NCBI RefSeq assembly: GCF_001426085.1
Contig: NZ_LMRR01000001.1
Span: 63,539-127,538, forward strand
Source: Rhodococcus sp. Leaf278
GTDB lineage: Bacteria > Actinomycetota > Actinomycetes > Mycobacteriales > Mycobacteriaceae
Direction of reading: 5' to 3'
DNA: 64,000 nt
Shown: positions 1 through 9,290 of the stretch, piece by piece
How the letters are laid out: each line of letters begins with the position of its first letter
How positions within the stretch are numbered: the first letter of the stretch is position 1
The notes under the pieces: generated by a model
What the model was told of the DNA's origin: nothing
Seen by the model: the letters and a program-made list of their open reading frames with translations, nothing else
The model's database searches: none
Made by a program: the position numbers and the translations under genes

Positions 1-2
1 CT

Positions 3-671
3 CCGGTCGGTGGGGCGTACTCCTACTACACGGATTGGCAGCGCGACGATCCCGCACAGGGCCGTAACAAGTGGGCGACGTTCCTGGCAGACGAACTGCC
101 CCCGCTCATCGATGACCTGCTGAAGACCAACGGTCGCAACGCAATTGCCGGTATCTCGATGGCGGCGACATCGGTGCTGAATCTGGCGATTCGGAATCCG
201 GGGCTCTACAGGGCCGTCGGCTCGTACAGCGGCTGTGCTTCGACAACCGACCCGTTGGGCAAGGCGTACGTCAAGACCGTCGCGTCGTTGGCTCTCGGAA
301 CCGACGTGACCAACATGTGGGGCCCCGACGGTGATCCCGACTGGATTCGCAACGACGCGGTCGTCAACGCCGAGAAGTTGCGCGGAACCGAGCTGTACAT
401 CTCCAACGGCAGCGGTCTGGCGGGAGCATCGGACACTCTGGACGGGACCAATCCCAACGGACCGGGCTTCGTACTGCTCAACCAGATGATCGTGGGCGGC
501 GCTATCGAGGTGGCAACGGGGGACTGCACGCGGCGTCTGCAGACTGCTCTCGGCCGCCTCGATATTCCGGCCCACTTCGAGCTCCGTGATCGGGGGACCC
601 ATTCGTGGGGTTACTGGGAGACCGATCTGCACAACTCGTGGCCGATGTTCGAGGACGCTCTCGCCGGCTGA
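3..671 (+). CDS. Antigen 85-type mycolyltransferase / esterase, 5'-truncated
   Basis: The 5' end lies outside the window; the frame is open from the first bases. The visible part has the alpha/beta-hydrolase nucleophile elbow GISMAA, and near the C-terminus GTHSWGYW, which matches the catalytic-His segment of antigen 85 proteins (GTHSW). Secreted enzymes of this family transfer mycolic acids to trehalose or arabinogalactan in the cell envelope, which fits a mycolate-containing actinobacterium. No signal peptide can be checked because the start is missing. It converges on the prolyl oligopeptidase gene with 3 bp between stops. Assignment to the family is firm; whether it is a true mycolyltransferase or a related esterase is inference. 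Confidence 0.82.
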   Translation, partial: PVGGAYSYYTDWQRDDPAQGRNKWATFLADELPPLIDDLLKTNGRNAIAGISMAATSVLNLAIRNPGLYRAVGSYSGCASTTDPLGKAYVKTVASLALGTDVTNMWGPDGDPDWIRNDAVVNAEKLRGTELYISNGSGLAGASDTLDGTNPNGPGFVLLNQMIVGGAIEVATGDCTRRLQTALGRLDIPAHFELRDRGTHSWGYWETDLHNSWPMFEDALAG

Positions 672-674
672 CCG

Positions 675-2744
675 TCAGCTGCGAGCGAGGTGCCGCCACA
701 GAAACTCGTAGGTCAACGCCGTCTTGAAGGCCAATTGCGCGTTGTCCGACGCCCCGCCGTGTCCGCCCTCGATGTTCTCGTAGTAGTTCACATCGTGACC
801 GAGTTCGGCCAACCGAGCCGCCATCTTGCGAGCATGTCCGGGGTGGACCCGGTCGTCCCGCGTCGAGGTCGCGATCAGGATCGGTGGATACCGCCGCTCC
901 GACGCGGCCACCACGTTCTGATAGGGGGAGTACTGCGAGATGAACTCCCACTCGTCGGGGTTGTCCGGATCGCCGTACTCGGCCACCCAGGACGCGCCTG
1001 CGAGCAGCAGGTGGTAACGCTTCATGTCCAACAGCGGTACCTGACATACCAACGCGCCGAACAGTTCCGGGTACTTCGTCACCATGATGCCCATCAACAG
1101 GCCGCCGTTGCTACCGCCCTGAGCTGCCAGCTGCTCGGTGGTGGTGATGCCCCGGGTGACGAGATCACGCGCCACCGCTGCGAAGTCCTCGTGCACCAGA
1201 TGACGTCCCGCACGCAGTACCTGGGTATGCCAGGACGGCCCGTACTCACCGCCGCCGCGGATGTTGGCGACGACGTAGGTGCCACCACGTTCGAGCCATG
1301 CTCGTCCGGTTGCGCCGCTGTAGCCGGGAGTCATCGAGATCTCGAAGCCGCCGTAGCCGTACAGCATCGTGGGGCCGGGACCGGCGTCGACGCGACGGAC
1401 GACGAAGTAGGGGATCTGTGTTCCGTCGTCCGAGCGGGCGAAGAACTGCTCCACCGTCATGCCGTCGGCGTCGAAGAACGCCGGGGTCTGCTTGAGGATC
1501 TCCAGTTCGGCCCCCACCGTGCCGAGCAGCAGTGTCGCCGGAGTGAGGTAGCCGGAGGACGACAGGAAGAACTCGTCGCCGTTCTCCTCGGCGTCCGTAC
1601 CGATGATCTCGGTGGACGTCAGGTCGGACAACCCGTCGACGGTGGTGGTGTCCCACTCCGTCGTGCGCGTTTTGCGCCCCTCCAGGTACGCAGAACGCGC
1701 ACGAGGGGTGAGGACGTGCAACTGCGTTCGTACGTCCTGCAGTGTCACCAGCAGCAGATGATTCTCGGTCCACGCGTACTGATGCAGGGATGTGTGCTCG
1801 TCCGGCGCGAACAACACCGTCAAAGATGTTGTACCGGAAATGAACTCGTCGAAGTCCGCAGCGAGCAGTGCGCCGGCCGGGTAAGTGGTGTCGCCGACGG
1901 TCCACGGCGTCATCGTCCGAACCAGCAGCCAGTTCTCGTGCACCGAGGTCGACGCGTCGGTGGGCGTCGGGATCAGGGTCAACGCGGACCCGCCGAGTAG
2001 GTAGGTCTCGGAGTTGTAGAAGTCGGTGGCCCGCTGAACGAAGTCACGCTCGAAGCCGGGGGTTCGATCGTGCCAGGCGGAGATCGAGATGTCCTGGGCT
2101 TCTCCCTCGAAGACGGTCTCGGCCTCGACGAGGTCGGTGCCGCGCCGCCACCGCTTGGTGATCCGCGGGTAGCCCGATTCGGTGAGTGAACCGTCCCCGA
2201 AATCCGTTCCGACGAAGACGGTGTCGGCATCGATCCAGCCGATGTCGGTCTTGGCCTCGGGTAGTGCGAATCCGCCGTCCTCCGGCGCGCGGAACGTGCG
2301 GGAGTCGAGGTCGAACTCACGAACCACCGTCGCGTCGGCTCCGCCGCGGGACAGAGTGACCAGCGCCAGTCTCTGGTCGGGACGCAGCACCTGGGCTCCG
2401 CCCCACACCCAATTCTCGCCCTCGCTCTCGGCCAGCGCGTCCAGATCGAGCAGCACGTCCCATACCGGATTCTCGGTTCGGTACTCGTCCATCGTGGTTC
2501 GACGCCAGAGGCCGCGGACGTGCTCGCCGTCGCGCCAGAAGTTGTACAGAAACTGCCCACGGCGGCGGGCGTACGGAATGCGGGCATCGGTGTCGAGAAT
2601 CTCTCGGATGCTCGCCTCGGTGGCGTCGAAGGCCGTGCCGCTCAGCGCCTCGACCGTCACCTCGTTCTTCTCGCGTACCCACGCGAGCGCAGCGTCGCCG
2701 GTGACGTCTTCGAGCCAGAGGTACGGGTCGTCCGAAATTGCCAT
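675..2744 (-). CDS. Prolyl oligopeptidase family serine peptidase (S9A)
   Basis: A 689-residue protein with the usual S9A layout: an N-terminal beta-propeller (about 70-430) after a short N-terminal segment starting DPYLWLEDV, then a C-terminal alpha/beta-hydrolase domain. The nucleophile is in GGSNGG (Ser about 545), the acid is in RDDRVHP (about 631) and the His is in EGGHGG (about 662). Members cleave short peptides after proline in the cytosol. The ATG at 2744 gives the expected N-terminus. Odd: codons about 347-361 are encoded by a copy of a palindromic repeat (1661-1704) that also occurs between urtB and urtA. It adds a basic stretch, PRARSAYLEGRKTRT, inside the propeller without breaking the frame. 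Confidence 0.93.
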   Translation of the reverse strand: MAISDDPYLWLEDVTGDAALAWVREKNEVTVEALSGTAFDATEASIREILDTDARIPYARRRGQFLYNFWRDGEHVRGLWRRTTMDEYRTENPVWDVLLDLDALAESEGENWVWGGAQVLRPDQRLALVTLSRGGADATVVREFDLDSRTFRAPEDGGFALPEAKTDIGWIDADTVFVGTDFGDGSLTESGYPRITKRWRRGTDLVEAETVFEGEAQDISISAWHDRTPGFERDFVQRATDFYNSETYLLGGSALTLIPTPTDASTSVHENWLLVRTMTPWTVGDTTYPAGALLAADFDEFISGTTSLTVLFAPDEHTSLHQYAWTENHLLLVTLQDVRTQLHVLTPRARSAYLEGRKTRTTEWDTTTVDGLSDLTSTEIIGTDAEENGDEFFLSSSGYLTPATLLLGTVGAELEILKQTPAFFDADGMTVEQFFARSDDGTQIPYFVVRRVDAGPGPTMLYGYGGFEISMTPGYSGATGRAWLERGGTYVVANIRGGGEYGPSWHTQVLRAGRHLVHEDFAAVARDLVTRGITTTEQLAAQGGSNGGLLMGIMVTKYPELFGALVCQVPLLDMKRYHLLLAGASWVAEYGDPDNPDEWEFISQYSPYQNVVAASERRYPPILIATSTRDDRVHPGHARKMAARLAELGHDVNYYENIEGGHGGASDNAQLAFKTALTYEFLWRHLARS
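1661..1704. repeat. Palindromic repeat copy inside the prolyl oligopeptidase gene
   Basis: Arms at 1661-1676 and 1689-1704 (TCGTGCGCGTTTTGCG and its complement) pair over 16 bp with one wobble mismatch, followed by GGGG. Arms and GGGG tail match the intergenic palindrome at 19672-19717. Only the loop differs. It lies in-frame in the peptidase coding sequence. Confidence 0.8.
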
Positions 2745-2859
2745 TCCACAGTTCTAGCAGCAGACGCGTCCTCGGGTCGGTCGGCCGACCGGAGGCTACC
2801 GGCGGGTAACGAAGACCAGGTCGAGACAGTGCGGCAGAGCACGACTACGCTGGGGACTC

Positions 2860-4275
2860 GTGACCTCACACTATGACGTCGTTGTCCTCGGAGCCGGTCC
2901 CGGTGGGTACGTCGCTGCTATCCGCGCGGCACAACTCGGACTCAGCACTGCCATCATCGAGAAGAAGTACTGGGGCGGTGTGTGCCTGAACGTCGGCTGC
3001 ATCCCGTCCAAGGCCCTTCTCCGTAACGCCGAGTTGGCGCATCTCTTCACCAAAGAGGCCAAGCTGTTCGGCATTTCGGGTGAAGCGTCCTTCGACTTCG
3101 GCGCGGCATTCGACCGCAGCCGCAAGGTCGCGGACGGACGCGTCAAGGGCATCCACTTCCTGATGAAGAAGAACAAGATCCCCGAGTACGACGGCCAGGG
3201 CACGTTCACCGACGCCAACACCATCGAGGTCGAGCTGACCAAGGGTGGCACCGAGACGATCACGTTCGACAACGCGATCATTGCGACCGGCAGCACCACC
3301 AAGTTGCTCCCGGGAACCGAGCTGAGCAAGAACGTCGTCACGTACGAAGAGCAGATCATGACCAAGGATCTGCCGGGGTCGATCCTCATCGTCGGTGCCG
3401 GCGCGATCGGCATGGAGTTCGGCTACGTGCTCAAGAACTACGGCGTCGATGTGACCATCGTCGAGTACCTCGATCGCGCGCTTCCGAACGAGGACAAGGA
3501 CGTCTCGAAGGAAATCGAGAAGCAGTACAAGAAGCTCGGCGTCAAGGTCATCACCGGCGCAGGCGTGCAGAGCATCGACGACGACGGCTCCAAGGTCACC
3601 GTCGAGATCAAGCACAACAAGTCCGGTGAGAGCGAGACGTTCACCGTCGACAAGGTGATGCAGTCCGTCGGGTTCTCGCCGCGCGTCGAAGGATTCGGCC
3701 TCGAGAAGACCGGCGTCGAACTCACCGATCGCGGTGCCATCGGCATCACGAACACGATGCAGACCAACGTCCCGCACATTTACGCCATCGGCGACGTCAC
3801 GGCGAAGCTTCAGCTCGCCCACGTCGCGGAGGCGCAGGCCGTGGTGGCTGCCGAAACCATCGGCGGCGCAGAGACATTGCCGATCGACGACTACCGCATG
3901 ATGCCCCGCGCCACGTTCTGCCAGCCGCAGGTCGCCAGCTTCGGGCTCACCGAGGATCAGGCTCGCGAGGAGGCACAGGCTCGCGGATCGGACATCAAGG
4001 TCGCGAACTTCCCGTTCGCCGCCAACGGCAAGGCACACGGCCTGGGCGACGCGACGGGCTTCGTCAAGCTCATCGCCGACACCGAGCACGGCGAGCTTCT
4101 GGGTGGCCACCTCATCGGACCGGATGTCTCGGAGCTGCTGCCCGAGCTGACCCTGGCCCAGAAGTGGGACCTGACGGTCAACGAGCTGGCCCGCAACGTC
4201 CACACGCACCCGACTCTGTCGGAGGCGCTGCAGGAAGCGATCCACGGCCTCGCAGGCCACATGATCAACTTCTGA
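2860..4275 (+). CDS. lpd: Dihydrolipoyl dehydrogenase
   Basis: A 471-residue E3 flavoprotein that reoxidises dihydrolipoamide for pyruvate and 2-oxoglutarate dehydrogenase complexes; in mycobacteria it also serves antioxidant peroxidase systems. Visible motifs: N-terminal FAD Rossmann motif [10 protein letters not shown], redox disulfide Cys42/Cys47 in CLNVGC, NAD-binding [11 protein letters not shown] near 180, a second FAD motif around AIGDV, and the C-terminal dimer-interface HTHPTLSE with the catalytic His450-Glu455 pair. The start is GTG. It is followed by a strong hairpin terminator, so it is probably monocistronic. In M. tuberculosis lpdC sits close to ramB; here the two are separated by about 31 kb. 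Confidence 0.97.
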   Translation: MTSHYDVVVLGAGPGGYVAAIRAAQLGLSTAIIEKKYWGGVCLNVGCIPSKALLRNAELAHLFTKEAKLFGISGEASFDFGAAFDRSRKVADGRVKGIHFLMKKNKIPEYDGQGTFTDANTIEVELTKGGTETITFDNAIIATGSTTKLLPGTELSKNVVTYEEQIMTKDLPGSILIVGAGAIGMEFGYVLKNYGVDVTIVEYLDRALPNEDKDVSKEIEKQYKKLGVKVITGAGVQSIDDDGSKVTVEIKHNKSGESETFTVDKVMQSVGFSPRVEGFGLEKTGVELTDRGAIGITNTMQTNVPHIYAIGDVTAKLQLAHVAEAQAVVAAETIGGAETLPIDDYRMMPRATFCQPQVASFGLTEDQAREEAQARGSDIKVANFPFAANGKAHGLGDATGFVKLIADTEHGELLGGHLIGPDVSELLPELTLAQKWDLTVNELARNVHTHPTLSEALQEAIHGLAGHMINF

Positions 4276-4292
4276 TCCTCTCCCCGAACACG

Positions 4293-4324
4293 ACGGCGGC
4301 GACCACTTCGGTGGTCGCCGCCGT
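4293..4324 (+). terminator. Hairpin terminator after lpd
   Basis: A perfect 14-bp stem, ACGGCGGCGACCAC at 4293-4306 and its complement at 4311-4324, with a stable TTCG loop, starts 17 bp after the lpd stop. No long T-run follows, which is usual in high-GC actinobacteria. Confidence 0.85.
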
Positions 4325-4406
4325 TCGTTGTGACGGCGCTCAGTTCTGATGGTCAACTCGGATCATGAAGCAGTGCTATCGATTCTGTGAACAGTCATAG
4401 GTCGAT

Positions 4407-4426
4407 AGGTGATGAAAACGTCACCT
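4407..4426. promoter_or_regulatory. Candidate operator upstream of the mce operon
   Basis: Inverted repeat AGGTGA-N8-TCACCT, about 110 bp before yrbEA, in the only intergenic space of the operon (4276-4535). The repeat is seen directly; its role in mce regulation is a guess. It does not match the KstR motif I know, so steroid control is not supported. Confidence 0.35.
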
Positions 4427-4535
4427 GCCCGGAGACCAGCTGATACTTTCCCTTTCGCGACGCTCCGAGGGGTTCGGTGCGCGCTGCGGAAGCACCCACA
4501 AGTGCTTCGCAACATCACCAGGGGGGTGAGTCGAG

Positions 4536-5351
4536 TTGGCGATCCGATCGAACGTCAGCGGAGCCGGGCGCTCGCGCGTGTCCACCGGATTTCGTACCTT
4601 CGGTCGCGCGCTCGAGCTGGCCCTCGACGCCTTCGTTCACCTCGTTGCCGACATCGTCCGACTGCGCCATCCATGGCGTGATTCGGTCGATCAAGCCTGG
4701 TTCGTTGTCACCGTCACTGCAGTTCCCGCCATCCTTGTCTCCATCCCGTTCGGGGTCATCGTCTCGGTCCAGGTAGGTTCGCTCACCGACCAGATCGGGG
4801 CCACGTCGATCGCCGGCGCCGCGGGCGGTCTCGGGGTGATCCGGCAGGGCGCGCCCATCGTCGCCGCTCTGCTTCTCGGTGGGGCCGCCGGTTCGGCCAT
4901 CGCCGCGGACCTCGGATCGCGCACGATCCGCGACGAGATCGATGCGCTGAAGACCATGGGCATCGACCCGGTCCGACGCCTCGTCGTACCCCGGCTCGCG
5001 GCGATTCTGTTCGTAGCACCGCTGTTGTGCATCCTGATCATCTTCATGGGGATCGCCGCCGGGTACATGATCAATGTCGGATTTCAGGGCGGCACACCGG
5101 GAAGCTACATCTCGTCGTTTGCATCCTTCGCGTCGGTCGGCGATCTGGTGGTCGCCCTGATCAAGACGGAGATCTTCGGGGTGATCGTGGTCATCGTCGC
5201 CTGTCAGCGCGGCTTTGCCGCCGTGGACGGGCCCCGCGGCGTAGCCAATGCCGTCAATGCTGCTGTTGTCGTCGGAGTGATCTCGGCCTTCACCGTCAAT
5301 GTGGTCATCACTCAGTTGGTGGCCATGTTCATGCCGCAGAAGCTGGGATAG
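4536..5351 (+). CDS. yrbEA: Mce-system permease subunit YrbEA (MlaE family)
   Basis: A 271-residue integral membrane protein of the MlaE/YrbE permease family, with several hydrophobic segments and the conserved EQ-like loop (DEIDALKTMGIDP about 130) where the ATPase couples. It starts at TTG 4536 after the purine-rich AGGGGGGTGAG; no in-frame ATG fits better. It is the first gene of an eight-gene Mce import operon, probably forming a permease heterodimer with YrbEB. The coupling ATPase MceG is not encoded here and is normally elsewhere in the genome. Family certain, transported lipid unknown. Confidence 0.93.
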   Translation: MAIRSNVSGAGRSRVSTGFRTFGRALELALDAFVHLVADIVRLRHPWRDSVDQAWFVVTVTAVPAILVSIPFGVIVSVQVGSLTDQIGATSIAGAAGGLGVIRQGAPIVAALLLGGAAGSAIAADLGSRTIRDEIDALKTMGIDPVRRLVVPRLAAILFVAPLLCILIIFMGIAAGYMINVGFQGGTPGSYISSFASFASVGDLVVALIKTEIFGVIVVIVACQRGFAAVDGPRGVANAVNAAVVVGVISAFTVNVVITQLVAMFMPQKLG

Positions 5352-5363
5352 GGAGTCCAATCG

Positions 5364-6236
5364 ATGGCAACACCATCTCGCTACTCGCCGCACGGCACCG
5401 TCCAGGTCGGCCGGTACGTCCAGCGCCTCGGGCGCGGTCCCGGTTCGATGCTGCAGGCGCTCGGTCATCAATTGACCTTCTGCGTGCAGGTGCTCACCGC
5501 CATTCCGCATACCGTGCGTACCTACCGTCGGCAGATGATGCTGATTCTCAGCGACATCACCTGGGGCAGTGGGGCATTGGTGGTCGGTGGGGGCACCGTC
5601 TCGGTGCTCGTCGTACTGGGTGTCGCGGTGGGGGCCTCCATCGGCATCGAGGGATTCAACACGCTGGGAATGGTGGGCATGGAACCGCTCACCGGGTTCG
5701 TCTCCGCCTATGCCAGCACCCGTGAGCTGGCACCGATGGTCGCGGCCATCGGCTTCGCCGCGCAGGCCGGGTGTCGCATGACCGCAGAGATCGGCGCAAT
5801 GCGAATCTCCGAGGAAATCGATGCCCTCGAGGCGCAGGGAATTCGTTCGATCCCGTTCGTCGTCACCACGCGAGTGATCGCGGGCATCATCACCATCGTT
5901 CCGCTCTACCTGCTGACGTTGATTCTCAGTTACGTTGCGTGCCAGGTGGTCGTCAACGTGTTCAACGGCCAGTCCTCGGGTACCTACGATCACTACTTCA
6001 CGGCGTTCCTGCAGCCGATGGACGTCGTCTGGTCGCTGCTCAAGGCGACGATATTCGTCATCACCATCATCCTGATCCACGGCTACCAGGGCTACTACGC
6101 ATCCGGCGGACCCGAGGGTGTGGGGCGGGCATCGGGGCGCGCGATCAGAGCGAGTCTGATCGCCGTCGTCGTTCTGGACATGATCCTGACGATCGTGCTG
6201 TGGGGATTCGATTCGGGCATAAGGATTTCGGGCTGA
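5364..6236 (+). CDS. yrbEB: Mce-system permease subunit YrbEB (MlaE family)
   Basis: A 290-residue second permease subunit, 12 bp after yrbEA. It carries the same coupling loop, here SEEIDALEAQGIRS around residue 150, and five or so membrane segments; the N-terminal 60 residues are soluble and basic. YrbEA and YrbEB pair to form the inner-membrane channel of an Mce lipid importer. The stop codon overlaps the mceA start (TGATG), indicating translational coupling. Confidence 0.93.
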   Translation: MATPSRYSPHGTVQVGRYVQRLGRGPGSMLQALGHQLTFCVQVLTAIPHTVRTYRRQMMLILSDITWGSGALVVGGGTVSVLVVLGVAVGASIGIEGFNTLGMVGMEPLTGFVSAYASTRELAPMVAAIGFAAQAGCRMTAEIGAMRISEEIDALEAQGIRSIPFVVTTRVIAGIITIVPLYLLTLILSYVACQVVVNVFNGQSSGTYDHYFTAFLQPMDVVWSLLKATIFVITIILIHGYQGYYASGGPEGVGRASGRAIRASLIAVVVLDMILTIVLWGFDSGIRISG

Positions 6237-7276
6237 TGGCAGTTTTCGAGGATTTGTCCGGACGGTCTGCCGGGCCGGCTGCGCTCAGAACGCGTGGGCT
6301 GGTCGTCGTCGCGATCGTCGCTGTTGTGGCGGTGCTGCTCACCGCCTACGCCAAGGGATATTTCGAGTCGAAGTTCCCGTTGACCATCGATGCGGCAACC
6401 GTCGGCGATGGTCTTGCCCCGGGGGCCGAGGTCAAGTTCAGGGGACTTGCGATCGGTACCGTCGACCGGATCGACACACTCGGATTCGGTCGCCAGCGAA
6501 TCGAATTGTCCATCGACGGAGCTCAATCGGCAGAATTGACCGAGACGCTGCAGGCCCAGTTCACGTCGTCCAACGTCTTCGGTTCGACGGCCATCGAGCT
6601 GATCTCCGACGGTAGGGGCGAAGCCCTTCCGGAGAACTCGACGCTCACCATTGCACCGGATAGTGCCAATGTCACTGTCACCAGCGTCTTTCGGCGGGTC
6701 GCGGCATTGACCGAGGTGCTCGATACCGACCAGGTGCAACACCTGAGGGATCTGCTGGCTCGGATCTCCTCGGACGTGTCGGAAAGCCTGAAGCCCTACT
6801 TCGACACCGCCCGTATGCTCACCGAGAATCAGATCGATCCGCTGTCGCTCAAGTTGCATCGCGGCGGCGAACTGGGACAGGGCATCGACGATCTGATACC
6901 GCCGCTGCTGGATCTGGTGGTGGGAGTGGTGGACAACAGCGCCTACTACGAGCCGATGGACAACCGGACCCGCACCCTCGACGCCATCGACGGCCTGAGC
7001 AACGAATTGCTTGTTCCGTTGGGCAAGTTGCTCGAGACGAACAACCCGAACCTGACGAAGTTGCTCTCGACCACTCTGGACCTGTTGGTGCCGATCACCG
7101 CCTCGCTCGGAACATTGGCCCCGGCATACGACCGGGTGCCGACGGTCATCGACGGTGTGTCCGATGCGTTCCCGATGGTCGACGGTGCGCCGCAACTGCA
7201 GCTCGACGTCATCGTGCGCACGATGCCGAACATGACGAGCGCAGTGTCCGCATACGAAAGTCGGGGGGAGCGGTGA
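6236..7276 (+). CDS. mceA: MCE family protein MceA
   Basis: First of six MCE subunits, 346 residues from ATG 6236, which overlaps the yrbEB stop. One N-terminal membrane anchor (about residues 20-40) is followed by the MlaD/MCE beta-barrel domain (around 45-130, with PGAEVKFRGLAIGTVDRI) and a long helical tail. Six such proteins form a periplasmic tube that carries lipids or sterols from the envelope to the YrbE permease. It is rather short for MceA, lacking the extended C-terminus found in many mycobacterial homologues. An open frame upstream in the same phase overlaps yrbEB and is not part of the gene. Confidence 0.9.
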   Translation: MAVFEDLSGRSAGPAALRTRGLVVVAIVAVVAVLLTAYAKGYFESKFPLTIDAATVGDGLAPGAEVKFRGLAIGTVDRIDTLGFGRQRIELSIDGAQSAELTETLQAQFTSSNVFGSTAIELISDGRGEALPENSTLTIAPDSANVTVTSVFRRVAALTEVLDTDQVQHLRDLLARISSDVSESLKPYFDTARMLTENQIDPLSLKLHRGGELGQGIDDLIPPLLDLVVGVVDNSAYYEPMDNRTRTLDAIDGLSNELLVPLGKLLETNNPNLTKLLSTTLDLLVPITASLGTLAPAYDRVPTVIDGVSDAFPMVDGAPQLQLDVIVRTMPNMTSAVSAYESRGER

Positions 7277-8277
7277 TCAAAGTGAGCGGGACCGTCGTCA
7301 AATTGGTGGTGTTCACCGTGGTGATCGTGCTGTGCGCATACGTGATCGTCGCAGCGTTGCGAACTCCTGTGAGCGGTGAGAAGTCTTATTACACAGCGAC
7401 CTTCGACGATGTATCGGGATTGTACGAGGGCGACGATGTTCGCATGTCGGGAGTGCAGATCGGCAAGGTCGAGTCGATCGAGCTCGACGGCTCACTGGCG
7501 ACGGTGTCGGTGGAGGTCGAGTCCTCTCGGTCGGTGTACGAGACAACGCAGGCAGCCGTCAGATACCAGAACCTGCTCGGTCAGCGGTACGTCGAACTGG
7601 TGCAATCGGGATCCGATTCCGGGCTGCTACTTCCTGCCGGTTCCACCATCTCGCTCGAGAACACGGTGCCTTCCTTCGACATCACCGAGTTGTTCAACGG
7701 GTTCGAGCCGATCTTCGACACATTGGACACCGATCAGCTGAACCTGTTCGCGCAGAACATTCTTCGGATGGTGCAGGGCGACGGCAGCGGAATAGCGCCG
7801 GTGTTGAGAGACATCGACACCATCACCACCTTCGCCACCCAACGTGAGGCGATCATCGCCCTGCTGATCGACAACCTGGGCCGCATCTCCTCGACCATCG
7901 GCGGAAAGTCGGCATCGGTGGCGAGCCTCGTCGAGCAGTTGACCTCGCTGGTATCGCGCTTGAGTACCGAGATGGATCGCGTCCTGTCGTCCCTCGATCA
8001 GACCAACTACGGCTTCGGCCCACTGGTCGGACTGGGCGAGCAACTGCGCGACGCCTACGACGGCGGATACGCACCGGTGGACGGCATGCTTCGGCGGCTG
8101 ATCCCGCAAACCGATCAGGTGACGGAGGTGCTGGCATTGGCCCCGTCGTTGTTGACCGGATTGAACCGGAGTATCCCCGAACCGGGGCAGACCTACACGT
8201 GTAGTCGAGGACAGCAGGATATTCCGGGAATCGGTCGGATCGTTCTCGGTAATCAGAATTTGGTGGTGTGCCGATGA
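7273..8277 (+). CDS. mceB: MCE family protein MceB
   Basis: A 334-residue MCE subunit beginning at GTG 7273, overlapping mceA by 4 bp. It has a hydrophobic anchor at about 8-27, then an MCE domain with GLYEGDDVRMSGVQIGKV, the most conserved part of the family, then the helical needle-forming tail. The C-terminus has two Cys residues (TYTCSRG and VVCR), which could form a disulfide. It acts with the other five Mce proteins in lipid uptake. Confidence 0.91.
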   Translation: MIKVSGTVVKLVVFTVVIVLCAYVIVAALRTPVSGEKSYYTATFDDVSGLYEGDDVRMSGVQIGKVESIELDGSLATVSVEVESSRSVYETTQAAVRYQNLLGQRYVELVQSGSDSGLLLPAGSTISLENTVPSFDITELFNGFEPIFDTLDTDQLNLFAQNILRMVQGDGSGIAPVLRDIDTITTFATQREAIIALLIDNLGRISSTIGGKSASVASLVEQLTSLVSRLSTEMDRVLSSLDQTNYGFGPLVGLGEQLRDAYDGGYAPVDGMLRRLIPQTDQVTEVLALAPSLLTGLNRSIPEPGQTYTCSRGQQDIPGIGRIVLGNQNLVVCR

Positions 8278-9290
8278 ACAGAACGGTCCGCAAGGGCGTT
8301 CGCGACGAGCAGTCCGAGAACCGCAAGCATCTGACGTGGGGTCTGCTCGGCGCGCTCGTGGCTGCAGCCCTGCTGCTGGGAGCAGGAGCGGTGTACGCCG
8401 TGCCGTTCGGCGAGAAGACATACGTCGCGCATTTCGGCTCGTCCGGTGGCCTGGCGGCCGGGGACGAGATCCGAATTGCCGGCATCGCAGTCGGCGCAGT
8501 GCGCACGGTGGCTCTCGCGGGCGATCACGTCGACGTCACATTCGGAGTGGATCGCGATGTCTTCGTCGGTGATACCTCGAGTCTCTCGGTGCAATTGCTG
8601 ACTCCGATCGGTGGGCACTACGTCAAGCTCGTGTCCGCCGGCGAGGCACCTCTCGGCGATACCCCCATTCCGACGGAGCGCACCAAGACCCCGTTCGACC
8701 TTTCGAAGACACTCGAGCAGGTGACACCGTTGGTCCGCGACATCGACGGCTCGACACTGCGCGCGACCATCGCCGAGGTGGACGCGGCGTTGACCGTCCA
8801 GCCGGAGTCGACTCGCCGGGTGGTCGACAATCTCACCCAACTCACCGATGTGATCGCTCAGCGCTCCGATCAACTCGAAAGGGGTTTGGCGGTGTCCGAC
8901 GAGTACACCGCGGCTCTGTCGTCCGATGACCTCATGCTGGACGAGTTGGTGCGGCAACTGGGGACTCTGACCAAAGGCTTCGGTGACAAGCGCACGGATG
9001 TGGTCAGCGCCTTCGATCTTTTGAAGCGCCTGTTCGCGCTGTTGCACCGGCCCCTGATGGCATACGAGGAGGGCATCGAGCCTTCGGTGGTGCAGCTGGA
9101 GGAGATAGTGCAGAAGGTCTTCGCGCAATTCGGCGACTTCGATGCGGCGCTGACCCAGGTCAAGACCGCCTCCGACCAGATCGGCGCATTGGTGGCACAC
9201 GGTGACGCCGATGGTGCGGTCGTCGATCAGTCGCAGAGCGTCGTCACCGGCGCGGCCGTGTGTATTCCGCTTCCGGGGAGGGCGTGCTGA
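8274..9290 (+). CDS. mceC: MCE family protein MceC
   Basis: A 338-residue MCE subunit. ATG 8274 overlaps the mceB stop (ATGA); a GTG two codons upstream is a less likely start. After a basic N-terminus comes one membrane anchor (about 20-42) and the MCE domain (GLAAGDEIRIAGIAVGAV), then a coiled C-terminal region. It ends with a Cys pair (VCIPLPGRAC). Function as for the other subunits: part of the periplasmic lipid conduit. Confidence 0.9.
   Translation: MNRTVRKGVRDEQSENRKHLTWGLLGALVAAALLLGAGAVYAVPFGEKTYVAHFGSSGGLAAGDEIRIAGIAVGAVRTVALAGDHVDVTFGVDRDVFVGDTSSLSVQLLTPIGGHYVKLVSAGEAPLGDTPIPTERTKTPFDLSKTLEQVTPLVRDIDGSTLRATIAEVDAALTVQPESTRRVVDNLTQLTDVIAQRSDQLERGLAVSDEYTAALSSDDLMLDELVRQLGTLTKGFGDKRTDVVSAFDLLKRLFALLHRPLMAYEEGIEPSVVQLEEIVQKVFAQFGDFDAALTQVKTASDQIGALVAHGDADGAVVDQSQSVVTGAAVCIPLPGRAC

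Noticed and set aside
4515..6080. Long open frame antisense to yrbEA/yrbEB (over 500 codons)
   Set aside because: Its composition is Asp/Gly/His/Arg-rich without domains, typical of the reverse phase of high-GC genes; the plus-strand genes have clear MlaE family sequence.
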